Source of the DNA: Pseudoalteromonas sp. CO133X | GTDB lineage: Bacteria > Pseudomonadota > Gammaproteobacteria > Enterobacterales > Alteromonadaceae | NCBI GenBank assembly: GCA_004208945.1 | Contig: SGPE01000009.1 | Coordinates: 62,001-126,000 of the forward strand | Length of the DNA stretch: 64,000 nt | Direction of reading: 5' to 3' | Part shown: in pieces, positions 9,262-20,234 of the stretch | Numbering within the stretch: position 1 is the stretch's first letter | How the letters are laid out: each line of letters opens with the position of its first letter | The notes under the pieces: generated by a model | What the model was told of the DNA's origin: nothing | The model's database searches: none | Seen by the model: only the letters and a program-made list of their open reading frames with translations | Program-made: the position numbers and the translations under genes

Positions 9262-10479
9262 ATGTCACAAATAAAAAAGAGTCACAAACTAAACGGTGTC
9301 TGTTATGACATACGTGGGCCTGTGCTTGCACAAGCTCGAAAAATGGAAGAAGAAGGGCAAAAAGTATTAAAGCTTAACATTGGCAACCCTGCTGCCTTCG
9401 GCTTTGATATGCCTGAGGATATGCATAAAGACATCATCCGTAATTTGTATTCAGCCCAAGGCTACTGTGACTCTAAAGGCCTCTACTCAGCCCGTGTGGC
9501 TGTTTATCAACACTATCAACAACGCGGTTTGTTTAATCTTGATGTCGATAATATTTATATCGGCAATGGGGTCAGCGAATTGATTCAAATGACCACGCAA
9601 GCATTACTTGATAATGACGACGAAGTGCTTATTCCGGCACCGGATTATCCGCTATGGACGGCATCAGTTAAGTTAGCAGGGGGCAACCCCGTGCATTATC
9701 TTTGTGATGAAGAGCAAGATTGGTTTCCTGATATTGCGGATATAAAAAGTAAGATTACGTCAAAAACAAAGGCATTGGTGTTAATTAATCCAAATAACCC
9801 AACAGGGGCCGTGTACAGCGACGATCTTTTACTGGAGCTTATCAATATCGCTCGTGAACATAAGCTACTGTTATTGAGCGACGAAATTTACGAGAAAATT
9901 TTGTACGATGGTGTTACCCATAGCTCTATTGGGGCGCTGTGTGATGATGTTCCCATCATTACATTTAATGGTTTGGCTAAAACATACCGTGCTGCGGGGC
10001 TTCGGATGGGTTGGATGGTATTAAGCGGCCGCACCAGTATGATGGAAGATTTGAGTCGTGGTCTTGATATGTTGGCATCTATGCGCTTATGTGCCAATGT
10101 GCCTGCACAATATGCGATTCAACAAGCCTTAGGTGGGGTACAATCAATTGATAACCTGATTAACCCAGGTGGACGATTATATGTGCAACGTGATATAGCA
10201 TGGCGTGGTTTAAATGCTATTGATGGTATTAGCTGTAAAAAGCCAAAAGGGGCGCTCTATGCATTCGCGAAAGTGGATACGGCACACTTTAATATCAAAA
10301 ACGATGAGCGCATGATTTTAGATTTACTCAAAGCTGAGAAAATCTTATTAGTGCATGGCCGCGCTTTTAATTGGCCAGATCCTGATCATTTTAGATTGGT
10401 GTTTTTACCTAACAAAGATGATTTAACACAAGCAATGAGTAAAATGCAGCGTTTTTTTGCAGACTACAGGCAAAGTTAA
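9262..10479 (+). CDS. alaA: Glutamate-pyruvate aminotransferase AlaA
   Basis: This 405-residue PLP enzyme makes alanine from pyruvate and glutamate. Length and sequence run in register with E. coli AlaA from the N-terminus (VCYDIRGPVL, NIGNPAAFGFD, YCDSKGLYSAR). The PLP lysine is Lys240 in NGLAKTYRAAG. The cofactor-contacting NPNNPTG and SDEIY motifs are at about 177-183 and 206-210. It is a single gene with a strong terminator directly after the stop. Confidence 0.95.
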   Translation: MSQIKKSHKLNGVCYDIRGPVLAQARKMEEEGQKVLKLNIGNPAAFGFDMPEDMHKDIIRNLYSAQGYCDSKGLYSARVAVYQHYQQRGLFNLDVDNIYIGNGVSELIQMTTQALLDNDDEVLIPAPDYPLWTASVKLAGGNPVHYLCDEEQDWFPDIADIKSKITSKTKALVLINPNNPTGAVYSDDLLLELINIAREHKLLLLSDEIYEKILYDGVTHSSIGALCDDVPIITFNGLAKTYRAAGLRMGWMVLSGRTSMMEDLSRGLDMLASMRLCANVPAQYAIQQALGGVQSIDNLINPGGRLYVQRDIAWRGLNAIDGISCKKPKGALYAFAKVDTAHFNIKNDERMILDLLKAEKILLVHGRAFNWPDPDHFRLVFLPNKDDLTQAMSKMQRFFADYRQS

Positions 10480-10504
10480 AAAAGCGAGCTTCGGCTCGCT
10501 TTTT
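10479..10504. terminator. Intrinsic terminator after alaA
   Basis: GCGAGC, TTCG tetraloop, GCTCGC, flanked by a run of A on the left and T on the right. It can serve alaA and the convergent glycine-zipper gene. Confidence 0.9.
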
Positions 10505-10518
10505 GATTTCTTTACCAA

Positions 10519-10986
10519 TCAATATGCTTTATCAACACGCACCGTATTGTCAGATAGGTAGACTAAGCGGACCTTATCTCCTCTATTAAAGAGCATTCTG
10601 CTGTCTTTATCTTGTACAACCATAAATTGTTCACCATTTTCTACTTGGATCATCAATTCAACCAGTTGGTATTGAACATAACGACTCGATTGCTGTTGAT
10701 TGTGAGCGATAGAGCCACCAATCATTGAGCCCAAAATAGTCGCGACTGTACGGCCACTACCGCCGCCAAATTGATTGCCGACCACACCACCGATAAGTGC
10801 TCCGCCAAATGTTTTCCAGCCATTGGTTTTATCATTCACTAGCTCTTGCTCGGTGATATTACGCACTGACTGAACAGAACCAAATAACACTTGCTGCACA
10901 GGAACCGCTTTGTTGCGTTGATAGTCGGCGTAACTTGGCGCGCTTAGTAATAAGCACGCAGTTAATAAACTAATAAGGTATTTCAT
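10519..10986 (-). CDS. Exported glycine-zipper 2TM protein
   Basis: The 155-residue protein has a signal peptide cleaved after SYA (residue 20). A glycine-zipper segment (about 60-92; GGALIGGVVGNQFGGGSGR, ILGSMIGGSIAH) resembles SlyB-like outer-membrane proteins. There is no lipobox cysteine, so it is probably not lipidated. It lies 12 bases downstream of lpoB and is the last gene of a four-gene envelope operon. The specific function is unknown. Confidence 0.75.
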   Translation of the reverse strand: MKYLISLLTACLLLSAPSYADYQRNKAVPVQQVLFGSVQSVRNITEQELVNDKTNGWKTFGGALIGGVVGNQFGGGSGRTVATILGSMIGGSIAHNQQQSSRYVQYQLVELMIQVENGEQFMVVQDKDSRMLFNRGDKVRLVYLSDNTVRVDKAY

Positions 10987-10998
10987 ATGTCCTCCTGG

Positions 10999-11610
10999 CT
11001 ACCAGCCAAAAGTCGATTTCTCTCGGGTTTTACGAATTTCAGTTTCATCTGCCCATTCAACTAAACCGCTTTTTAAATCCATTAAGCGCATTGTGAATTT
11101 GTAATAAACATCAGACTTATCTGCATTTGACTTCACGATGCTCGATAGGTTGCCATATAGCATGTATTGTGCGCCCACTTGCTGGCCAAACGCGATTGCA
11201 GTATTTGGGTTGACTAATGGGTCAACGTTCTGGAAGTTGAGTTGTTCACGAACAGCTTCAACGCGGGTCATATCAACAAAACGGAATTTACCACTGCGTA
11301 GTAATTGTGTAGAGATGGAATCGGTAATGGATTCTGTATCAATATGTTCACTGGTTTTGTTTTTAATACGTTCAACAAAGACGATAGGGCGGCTATTTGC
11401 TGTAAGCGTGCCAACCACAGGCGAGGCAAGCAATGAATCAGTCATTTGGCTCGCCACTTTTTGTAAGTCTGTTGAACCAAAATTGACATCAACTGTTTCA
11501 ACCGCTTGTGCGTCGCCATAGCTAACGACCGCTTTATTAGCGCAACCAGAAAGCAACAAAGCGCTTGTTATTGCAACGGCTGCAGCCGACTTAACTGAAA
11601 TTAATTTCAT
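10999..11610 (-). CDS. lpoB: Outer-membrane lipoprotein LpoB, activator of PBP1b
   Basis: LpoB reaches from the outer membrane to stimulate the peptidoglycan synthase PBP1b. A lipoprotein signal ends at LLLSGC (Cys23). The globular part shows the LpoB/TolB-N-like fold sequence (RPIVFVERIKNKTSEHIDT, LLRSGKFRFVD, QVGAQYMLYGNLS). I start at MKLISVK (ATG at 11610, 203 residues). A 25-residue upstream extension would place non-hydrophobic residues before the signal and overlap ycfL. The gene order ycfL-lpoB matches E. coli. Confidence 0.9.
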   Translation of the reverse strand: MKLISVKSAAAVAITSALLLSGCANKAVVSYGDAQAVETVDVNFGSTDLQKVASQMTDSLLASPVVGTLTANSRPIVFVERIKNKTSEHIDTESITDSISTQLLRSGKFRFVDMTRVEAVREQLNFQNVDPLVNPNTAIAFGQQVGAQYMLYGNLSSIVKSNADKSDVYYKFTMRLMDLKSGLVEWADETEIRKTREKSTFGW

Positions 11611-11620
11611 AGTAGTATCC

Positions 11621-12049
11621 TTAATCTTCAAATTCTTGTGCTTCTGTTGACACTTCACGCACGGCAAGCGAGAAGGTGACAGCATTTGCTGTCGGGGCTA
11701 AGCCCGGTAATTGTGTTTTAGCAAAACCAAATAGTTTTATGGCTTGCCATGGCGAGTGGTTACCTTTAATTATAAACCCATCAGCGTCGTACCAAGTAAA
11801 TTGGTATTGTAGATATTGTGACTTTTTGTACTGACTAGCTAGTGTTACCACAACATCAGTTAGGCCATTTGTTTGTCTGGTTTTAACGTCTGTTATAGCA
11901 AGTTTCTTTCCTAATTCAGGGTTATCGACGATTAATTGCTGATTATACTGTTGGCCTGTTTGCTCAACACCGATACCAGATGTGGTTGGGCGTGAGGAGC
12001 ATGCCGCAACAAGCAAAATCATTAAAAGTGGCAGTAAGTGTTTCATCAT
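11621..12049 (-). CDS. ycfL: YcfL-family lipoprotein (DUF1425)
   Basis: A short lipoprotein of 142 residues with a signal ending LVAAC (Cys17). The remainder resembles DUF1425 (YcfL), with a beta-rich segment containing LQYQFTWYDADGFII and SPW. In E. coli ycfL also directly precedes lpoB, which supports the call. Biochemical role is not established. It sits 5 bases after the COG3014 gene and 10 bases before lpoB. Confidence 0.85.
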   Translation of the reverse strand: MMKHLLPLLMILLVAACSSRPTTSGIGVEQTGQQYNQQLIVDNPELGKKLAITDVKTRQTNGLTDVVVTLASQYKKSQYLQYQFTWYDADGFIIKGNHSPWQAIKLFGFAKTQLPGLAPTANAVTFSLAVREVSTEAQEFED

Positions 12050-12054
12050 TGCTC

Positions 12055-13419
12055 CTAGAGTTGGACTACATGAGAGTCTAAATAGTTATTAATAGACGTT
12101 AGAAAGACGAAGGTTAACCCTTGCTTACTAACAGTAAAATCAAGGTCGTTATGCCCTTTGATTTTCAAAGTATGTGAACCTGAAGCTAAACGTGTTCGTG
12201 CGATACTTAGTTGGCTTGGAAGAGTTGACCAACTGCGAGTATCAGCTTGCTCGGAGGCAAGGTTGTAAATATTTGCTAAAATATTGCCGACATCTCCGCC
12301 ACTTCTTGCAAGTTCAGCGCGCATTTTTTCTTTCGCAATTAGTCGTAATACTTGACGTGATATACGACCAGCGCTTTGATCTTCAAGTGTTTTAGCTGCT
12401 AACGCTTCAAGACGAACTATCGGTTTCAGCTCCAAGCTTTTGTTTTCTAGTTGCACTGTGTTTTCAGTTACCGAGAAGGGCGTATCTGCATAAATAGGCA
12501 GTGCTAAACTATAAAATCGCGCATCCCCTCGGGAGGTGTAAATAGGCAGCCTTAAATTGAAAGCATGTTTTTGGGCAATGAGGCCTTGCTCTGCAATAAT
12601 AACGACCTGTCCGTGGTTCTTATCTGTAACACTTAGCTCACCATATTGTTGGCTGAAACGCTCATACTCTTGAGCAAACCCTTGTTGTTTAGCCAGCCGC
12701 AAAACATCTTGTTGAAGGTACCGATTATCGGGATTTATTTCTAATGCCTTTTTGTAATCAATATAAGCATCATCAAATTGCTTATTTGCCTCATAAAGCA
12801 CTGCTGATAAGTAGAAAGTAAAGGCATTTTGAAAGCCATTTTTTACATTACCAATTAATGCATCCATACTCGGATAACCCTGCGCAGCTTTTTTTGCTTG
12901 TTCATCAACAATGGCTTGGTTTTCTTTTAGTGCGTCCTCTTGTACTTTATTTGCTCGTCTTACTTCTACAAGTGCCGATTCCAATTGCGAATTAAACACA
13001 TAGCTGAGCGCTTTATAGCTGTGCAGCATAGTCATCTCATAGGCTGCGGGCTGATAGCTTATAACGGTATCATTTGTCAAAAGTGAGTTACTTTGCTCTA
13101 ACCCTGCGCTAATTTGTAATTTAGCTGCTTGACGCTTATCTTCTACGCGTTTGTAAATTGTCTCGAATGTTTCATTCGATGTTTCATTTTGTTGGGCTAA
13201 AAAATCCAGTCGCGCACTTTCTAACTGATTCAGTAAGTAATTGCTGTGCGATGAACTCGTACTAGGTAATAATTGCTTAGCATTACTAATATTATTTTGC
13301 CTCACAGCTTGTCGTACAGGCTTGAGCTGCGTTGCATAATCTTGGAATAGATCAGTAATACCTATGGTGCTGCAACCTGATAAAAAGCTTACAGCTCCTA
13401 TAAACAAACATCGACGCAC
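12055..13419 (-). CDS. COG3014-family lipoprotein with TPR-like region
   Basis: This 454-residue protein starts with GTG, placed by AAGGAG six to eight bases upstream, and has a short lipoprotein signal ending FLSGC (Cys16). The middle contains a TPR-like pair of helices (FDDAYIDYKKALEINPDNRYL, about residues 215-235). It matches the COG3014 family found upstream of ycfL-lpoB in Vibrio and Shewanella relatives. It is the promoter-proximal gene of the operon. A role in cell-envelope assembly is inferred from context only. Confidence 0.8.
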   Translation of the reverse strand: MRRCLFIGAVSFLSGCSTIGITDLFQDYATQLKPVRQAVRQNNISNAKQLLPSTSSSHSNYLLNQLESARLDFLAQQNETSNETFETIYKRVEDKRQAAKLQISAGLEQSNSLLTNDTVISYQPAAYEMTMLHSYKALSYVFNSQLESALVEVRRANKVQEDALKENQAIVDEQAKKAAQGYPSMDALIGNVKNGFQNAFTFYLSAVLYEANKQFDDAYIDYKKALEINPDNRYLQQDVLRLAKQQGFAQEYERFSQQYGELSVTDKNHGQVVIIAEQGLIAQKHAFNLRLPIYTSRGDARFYSLALPIYADTPFSVTENTVQLENKSLELKPIVRLEALAAKTLEDQSAGRISRQVLRLIAKEKMRAELARSGGDVGNILANIYNLASEQADTRSWSTLPSQLSIARTRLASGSHTLKIKGHNDLDFTVSKQGLTFVFLTSINNYLDSHVVQL

Positions 13420-13557
13420 TGAGCACTCCTTTTAAACACTGTAATCAGATTAGCATATGCGCCTTAACCTTTTATGATAAATTATGTAAAAAATCGTAAG
13501 TTATAGACGATAAAGCAGGTCTGTTATACGGATAAAAATAATAAGGATAACTGAATT

Positions 13558-14395
13558 TTGTTTGCCACTATCTTATATACATTTTTAGCACTTAGTGCCT
13601 TTGCTGCAAACTCATTATTGTGTCGAATGGCATTGCACAGCGGGGACATTGACCCTTGGAGCTTTACAGCAATTAGGCTATTTAGTGGTGCCATCATGCT
13701 ACTCTTACTTTTTAGCTGGCAAGTAAAAAGAGTGGCAAGCGACGAGCCTGTCGATAAAGGAAATAATATAAGTGCTGTAAGTTTGTTCATCTATGCCGTT
13801 TGTTTTTCAGTCGCTTATGTTGAACTTGATACTGGAACGGGGGCACTAATTTTGTTCTCGGCAGTACAGTTGACGATGATAGGCTACAGTATTTTCAATA
13901 AAGAGCGCTTATCGTTATTGCAGTGGGTTGCTTTAATTGTTGCATTCGCTGGTTTCATTTACTTAATGTTACCTTCAGCAGCTGTCCCTTCTTTATTACC
14001 TGCCATCCTTATGACATTAAGTGGTGTGGCATGGGGAGTATATAGTATTCGCGGTAAACAATGTCGCGCTCCTTTACAAGCCACAACGTTTAACTTCTTA
14101 AGAAGCCTTATTTTTGTACCCGCGCTTATTTTTGCCGCTTTTTTTCAATGGCCTTCTATCTCTTTCAGCGGTATCGCGCTTGCAGTTGCGTCTGGGGCGC
14201 TTGCATCTGGTGTGGGTTATAGTATTTGGTATTTGGCCCTACCAAAGCTAAAAAGTAGTCAAGCTGCTGTTGTGCAATTGACAGTGCCTGTACTTGCCAT
14301 TGTTGCAGGAATGGTTTTTTTAAACGAACAAATTACATTGCAATTAATGGTAGCAAGCGCCCTTATTTTAGGCGCTGTATTGGTGTTTTTACTTA

Positions 14396-14412
<17 letters not shown>
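13558..14412 (+). CDS. DMT-superfamily EamA permease
   Basis: A 284-residue inner-membrane protein of about ten hydrophobic helices arranged as two EamA repeats. It probably exports a small metabolite; the substrate is unknown. Translation starts at TTG with an AAGGA site about 11 bases upstream. No ATG fits before the first membrane helix. Its last 17 bases overlap the convergent M15 peptidase gene. Confidence 0.85.
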
Positions 14413-16559
<2,147 letters not shown>

Positions 16560-16564
16560 AAAAT

Positions 16565-17062
16565 CTACTTTTTTGTCACAGTGAGTAATGTATCTACCCC
16601 AGCACTAACCTGAGATAGAGAGTAATATAAAGGACCAAGCTGCTGGCTATTAAGGACGCATAAGGTGGCAATCATAGGTGATGAAAGTTCACGTAAATCA
16701 AAATAAGCGAGCCGTTCGCCTTGGCTTATCTTGCTGTCATTAAGCTTGGCAATTCTTGTGTGGTTGATATGTTCGCTCAAGGATGAAAAATGTAAATTGA
16801 TTAATATTTTCAGCCCATTTTTTGCCTGTAATATATATTCTTTTCCGGCATTTTTTACTTGCACTAGGGTGCCATCAAAGGGAGCGACGATATTATGGCT
16901 GGTTAATTCAACGCTGATACTTGGCCCAAGAGTCGAAAATCTAAAAAAAGCCTCAGGGTGTTCGCTTATAGGTTTAACTCGGCCCGTGAATGGGCTTTTT
17001 ATGGCCATTACTTGGTTTTTACGTAAGGAGCGTTGACTCTGATAGGTAACTTCTTTATTCAT
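16565..17062 (-). CDS. EIIA-Glc-like protein with one active-site histidine replaced
   Basis: The 165-residue sequence matches the PTS EIIA-Glc (Crr) fold: SPFTGRV, then VAPFDGTLVQV, then ILINLHFSSL. His91 corresponds to the phosphorylated His90 of E. coli EIIA-Glc. The partner histidine (His75 in E. coli) is replaced: the aligned stretch reads NAGKEYIL with Lys74. It is not linked to ptsH or ptsI but lies between an ACT-domain gene and yffB-dapE, with 4- and 5-base gaps. A regulatory rather than sugar-transport role is inferred. Confidence 0.75.
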   Translation of the reverse strand: MNKEVTYQSQRSLRKNQVMAIKSPFTGRVKPISEHPEAFFRFSTLGPSISVELTSHNIVAPFDGTLVQVKNAGKEYILQAKNGLKILINLHFSSLSEHINHTRIAKLNDSKISQGERLAYFDLRELSSPMIATLCVLNSQQLGPLYYSLSQVSAGVDTLLTVTKK

Positions 17063-17066
17063 AAGA

Positions 17067-17459
17067 CTATTTAGTATTTCCTAACACATGATAACCATCT
17101 TTTTTCAGTGCCGAAATTGCTTTTTCAATGCTGTGCTTTTTAACTAAAACATAATCTGTATCATAAGTTGAAAGCGCGAAAATAGAGATAGATGCTTTAG
17201 CAAGTACACCAGAAATATTAGCCATTATACCTGTTAGAGAAAAGCCCAGCGGGCCAATGACTTCCAGTGCTTGCCAGTCGGTTTCAGCATCTAGGCTATC
17301 AATAGTAAAGCTGCTAGGGCAGACGATAGATAATTCATCAGCGGTCTTTGCAATAAAAAATATGCTTTCTTTGAGCAATGCAGGAGGGATAGTGGCATCG
17401 ACATCAAGGCTATGAATTGTGAGCTCTGTACTATGAAGTTGCAGCGTTTGCTTTGACAT
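17067..17459 (-). CDS. ACT-domain protein
   Basis: This 130-residue protein ends in an ACT-type ligand-binding domain (about residues 62-126; GPLGFSLTGIMANISGVLAKASISIFALSTYDTDYVLV). ACT domains bind amino acids and regulate enzymes. Its place at the head of the operon leading to dapE would fit amino-acid sensing, but that is inference. No catalytic domain is attached. Confidence 0.8.
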   Translation of the reverse strand: MSKQTLQLHSTELTIHSLDVDATIPPALLKESIFFIAKTADELSIVCPSSFTIDSLDAETDWQALEVIGPLGFSLTGIMANISGVLAKASISIFALSTYDTDYVLVKKHSIEKAISALKKDGYHVLGNTK

Positions 17460-17585
17460 CTGTGATCCTATCTATGAAGCCGATAATTAATAGTATACTC
17501 AAATCACTTAAAAATACGAGCTATCAACAAGAGATTAAATACAATTAGAAACCATGGGATCACGCCATTTAGTTTTTCATTAATC

Positions 17586-17608
17586 TTGTCCACAGAATCT
17601 GTGGATAA
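17586..17608. other. Pair of inverted DnaA-box-like nonamers
   Basis: On the reverse strand 17600-17608 reads TTATCCACA, a consensus DnaA box. On the forward strand 17586-17594 reads TTGTCCACA, one mismatch away. They face each other across a 5-base gap in the pta-ACT intergenic region. A palindrome of this size may equally be chance or a regulator site. Confidence 0.3.
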
Positions 17609-17639
17609 ATATGGGAATAGGTCAGTATAAAGAAGGTAA

Positions 17640-17680
17640 TAGGCTAATTTATAAAGATTTTATAAATTAGCCTAATTTTT
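17640..17680. terminator. Long AT-rich hairpin downstream of pta
   Basis: Two perfect 16-base arms (17640-17655 and 17659-17674) enclose a 3-base loop and are followed by ATTTTT on the + side. It lies 13 bases past the pta stop codon and probably ends or stabilises the pta transcript. The T-run favours the opposite strand, so direction is uncertain. Confidence 0.6.
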
Positions 17681-17686
17681 GAAGGG

Positions 17687-19843
17687 TTAGTTTTCTATGC
17701 TCTCAACTTGCTTAGCTTGAATCGCAGTAAGGGCAATGGTGTAAACGATATCGTCTACTAATGCACCACGGCTCAAGTCATTCACCGGCTTACGCATACC
17801 TTGTAGCATTGGGCCAATACTAATTAAATCGGCACTCCGTTGAACGGCTTTATAGGTTGTATTACCGGTATTTAAATCAGGGAATACAAACACTGTTGCT
17901 TTACCAGCAACTGGGCTGTCTGGTGCTTTTTTGATTGCTACGTTTTCCATAATAGCGGCGTCGTATTGAAGTGGGCCGTCAATCACTAAGTCAGGGCGTT
18001 TTTGCTGGGCAAGTTTAGTGGCTTCACGCACTTTTTCTACATCCGCACCTGAACCCGAAGTACCCGTACTGTAGCTGATCATTGCAACGCGAGGTTCAAT
18101 ACCAAACGCAGCCGCTGAATCTGCTGATTGAATAGCGATATCGGCTAATTGTTCTGCCGTTGGATCAGGGTTGATAGCACAGTCACCATAAACCAGAACT
18201 TGATCAGGTAACAGCATAAAGAACACTGATGATACTAACGACGAGCCCGGTGCTGTTTTAATTAACTGTAGCGGTGGGCGAATCGTATTCGCTGTGGTGT
18301 TAACAGCACCTGACACCAAGCCATCTACTTTACCTTGTTCTAGCATCATGGTGCCGAGTACAACGTTATCAAGCAGTTGTTCTTGGGCAACCACTTCAGT
18401 TAAGCCTTTGTTTTTACGGATTTCGACCATAGGCGCAACGTAATCGTTGATGACATCAGCTGGCTCAACAATAGTTACGTTATCGTTAAGCTCAACACCT
18501 TGTTGCTCAGCAATACGTAAGATTTCTTCTTTGTCACCAAGTAAAATTGTTTTTGCAATACCACGTTGACCACAAATTGCCGCAGCTTTAATCGTACGCG
18601 GCTCATTTCCTTCAGGTAATACTACAGTTTTATTCGCTTGACGGGCTTTATCGGTTAGTAAATAACGGAACGCTGGCGGAGACATTTTACGAGTACGACC
18701 AACACTTTGCGCAAGGCTATCTAACCAGTCTGAATCAATGTGACTGGCGTTGTGATCTTTTACTTTATCGATACGTTGATCATCATCACAGGGTACTTCC
18801 ATATTGAAATTATGCAGTAATAATGACGTGCGCCACGTATCTTCTTTTGTTGCAAGAATTGGCAGGCCCGTATCCATAGCTTGTTCGCATAATTTCATGA
18901 TGCGATCTTCAGGCTTAAACCCACCGGTTAATAAAATAGCCCCAATTTTTGTACCATTCATAGCAGATAAACAAGCGGCAACTAATACATCAGAGCGATC
19001 GCCCGGAGTTACCAGTAATGCACCAGGAGTAAAGTGGCTTAAAATATTCGACACGGTACGGGCACAGAAAGTCACGCGGCGCAAACGACGGTGAGCCATG
19101 TCGCCTTCGTTAATAACTTCGGCCTTTAAGTATTCACATAAATCACGCACACGCGGCGCAACGAGGTCGAAATCCCACGGGATTGAACCTAATAACTTAA
19201 ATGGGTGCTTTCTGAAAATAGGCAGTGATGCTAAACGGTTCAATTCGTTTTCAAGTTGTTCAGGCTCATGGGCCTCAACAAGATCAGCACGGGCACGACC
19301 TTCGTCATCTAGAGGTGCATTAACTTTATTGAAAATACAGCCTAACACGCGAGGATGATTAACACCGCCATAGTTACCAGCAGCAATTTCTAAACGGTCT
19401 TCAATTTGGTCATTGCTATCGTTACTTGGTGTTAGAACAAAAACAATATCAGCACCCAGTGTTTGCGCGATCTCACGGTTTACACGGCCTGCATAAGGCT
19501 GACGACGTGTTGGCACCATACCTTCGATAATAGCAATTTCGTCTTCTTTGATGGTGTTTTCAAAGCGCTCTACGATTTCTTCAAGTAAGTCGTCGCCTTT
19601 ACCGTCACCAATCATTTGTTCAGCATAGCCAAGATCGAATGGCGTAGGTGGATTAATTGGCGAGCCATGGGTAACAATTTGCGTCGATTTCTCGGGGCCT
19701 GTATCGCCAGAGCGCGGCTGCGCAATTGGTTTGAAAAAGTTAACTTTAAGCGCTTTTTGCTCAAGCGCACGCACTAAACCAACTGAAACAGATGTTAAAC
19801 CAACCCCTGTCGAAATAGGGATCAACATAATTCTACGTGCCAT
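17687..19843 (-). CDS. pta: Phosphate acetyltransferase (long form with DRTGG domain)
   Basis: Pta interconverts acetyl-CoA and acetyl phosphate; with AckA it forms the acetate overflow and assimilation pathway. The 718-residue length equals the long enterobacterial form: an N-terminal P-loop-like CobQ region ([20 protein letters not shown]), a central DRTGG domain, and the C-terminal PTA_PTB catalytic domain ([31 protein letters not shown]). The ATG at 19843 has AAAGGAGG upstream; that site lies inside the last codons of an ackA remnant. The gene has been separated from ackA by a 16.5-kb island, so it must now use a promoter in or beyond the island edge. Confidence 0.97.
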   Translation of the reverse strand: MARRIMLIPISTGVGLTSVSVGLVRALEQKALKVNFFKPIAQPRSGDTGPEKSTQIVTHGSPINPPTPFDLGYAEQMIGDGKGDDLLEEIVERFENTIKEDEIAIIEGMVPTRRQPYAGRVNREIAQTLGADIVFVLTPSNDSNDQIEDRLEIAAGNYGGVNHPRVLGCIFNKVNAPLDDEGRARADLVEAHEPEQLENELNRLASLPIFRKHPFKLLGSIPWDFDLVAPRVRDLCEYLKAEVINEGDMAHRRLRRVTFCARTVSNILSHFTPGALLVTPGDRSDVLVAACLSAMNGTKIGAILLTGGFKPEDRIMKLCEQAMDTGLPILATKEDTWRTSLLLHNFNMEVPCDDDQRIDKVKDHNASHIDSDWLDSLAQSVGRTRKMSPPAFRYLLTDKARQANKTVVLPEGNEPRTIKAAAICGQRGIAKTILLGDKEEILRIAEQQGVELNDNVTIVEPADVINDYVAPMVEIRKNKGLTEVVAQEQLLDNVVLGTMMLEQGKVDGLVSGAVNTTANTIRPPLQLIKTAPGSSLVSSVFFMLLPDQVLVYGDCAINPDPTAEQLADIAIQSADSAAAFGIEPRVAMISYSTGTSGSGADVEKVREATKLAQQKRPDLVIDGPLQYDAAIMENVAIKKAPDSPVAGKATVFVFPDLNTGNTTYKAVQRSADLISIGPMLQGMRKPVNDLSRGALVDDIVYTIALTAIQAKQVESIEN

Positions 19844-19903
19844 TTACTTAACCCTCCTTTGCAATGCGGGCTGCATCGTTAGCAATAACCCATTCTTCGT
19901 TGG
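19828..19903. repeat. Left copy of 76-bp direct repeat (att-like)
   Basis: This is identical to 36311-36386. It contains, on the - strand, 56 bases of the ackA 3' end, the ackA stop codon, the intergenic spacer, and the first codons of pta. Identity ends sharply: GTGAATACC follows on the right here, but TCGGGATCA (the true ackA continuation) follows the other copy. Confidence 0.95.
19848..19903 (-). pseudogene. ackA: ackA 3'-end fragment
   Basis: Reading on the - strand this encodes the final 18 residues of AckA (ending NDAARIAKEG, then TAA), in front of pta. It has no start of its own. It is the piece of ackA duplicated when the island inserted, and it preserves the pta ribosome site. Confidence 0.9.
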
Positions 19904-20234
19904 GTGAATACCTTTTTTTAAGACGTATTTTTTTTCAACCATTAAATTTTCTAATTTTAGTGAATCTAATGCCATTTTAACACTTATTAAAACTATGGAT
20001 ACTTGATCTAAATGAAAAAGCACACTTATATTCTCGAGTTAGTTCAGAAAAGTAAAAAAAGAAACACCAACAGTATTTTATAGAAATCACTTTTAAGACA
20101 AGCACACTTGAAATAATAATTTTTACTCAAAAAGTTACAGCAATATGAATAATGAGCTCTATTGTTATAAAGTGTTATTTATTCAATTATTTTAATCTGT
20201 TAGTATGGGTTTCAAAGTATGACAAGGATGCTCA
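19904..20234. promoter_or_regulatory. AT-rich divergent intergenic region of the island's left edge
   Basis: These 331 bases hold no recognisable gene. The region must contain a promoter reading right into the CARF gene. It is also the likeliest source of a new promoter reading left into pta, since the native one is 17.7 kb away. Several TAAAAT- and TTGAAA-like elements occur on the - strand, but I could not pair a convincing -35 and -10. Confidence 0.45.

Noticed and set aside
17586..17608. Replication origin at the DnaA-like boxes
   Set aside because: Only two boxes, no AT-rich unwinding cluster and none of the usual origin genes (dnaA, dnaN, gidA) nearby.
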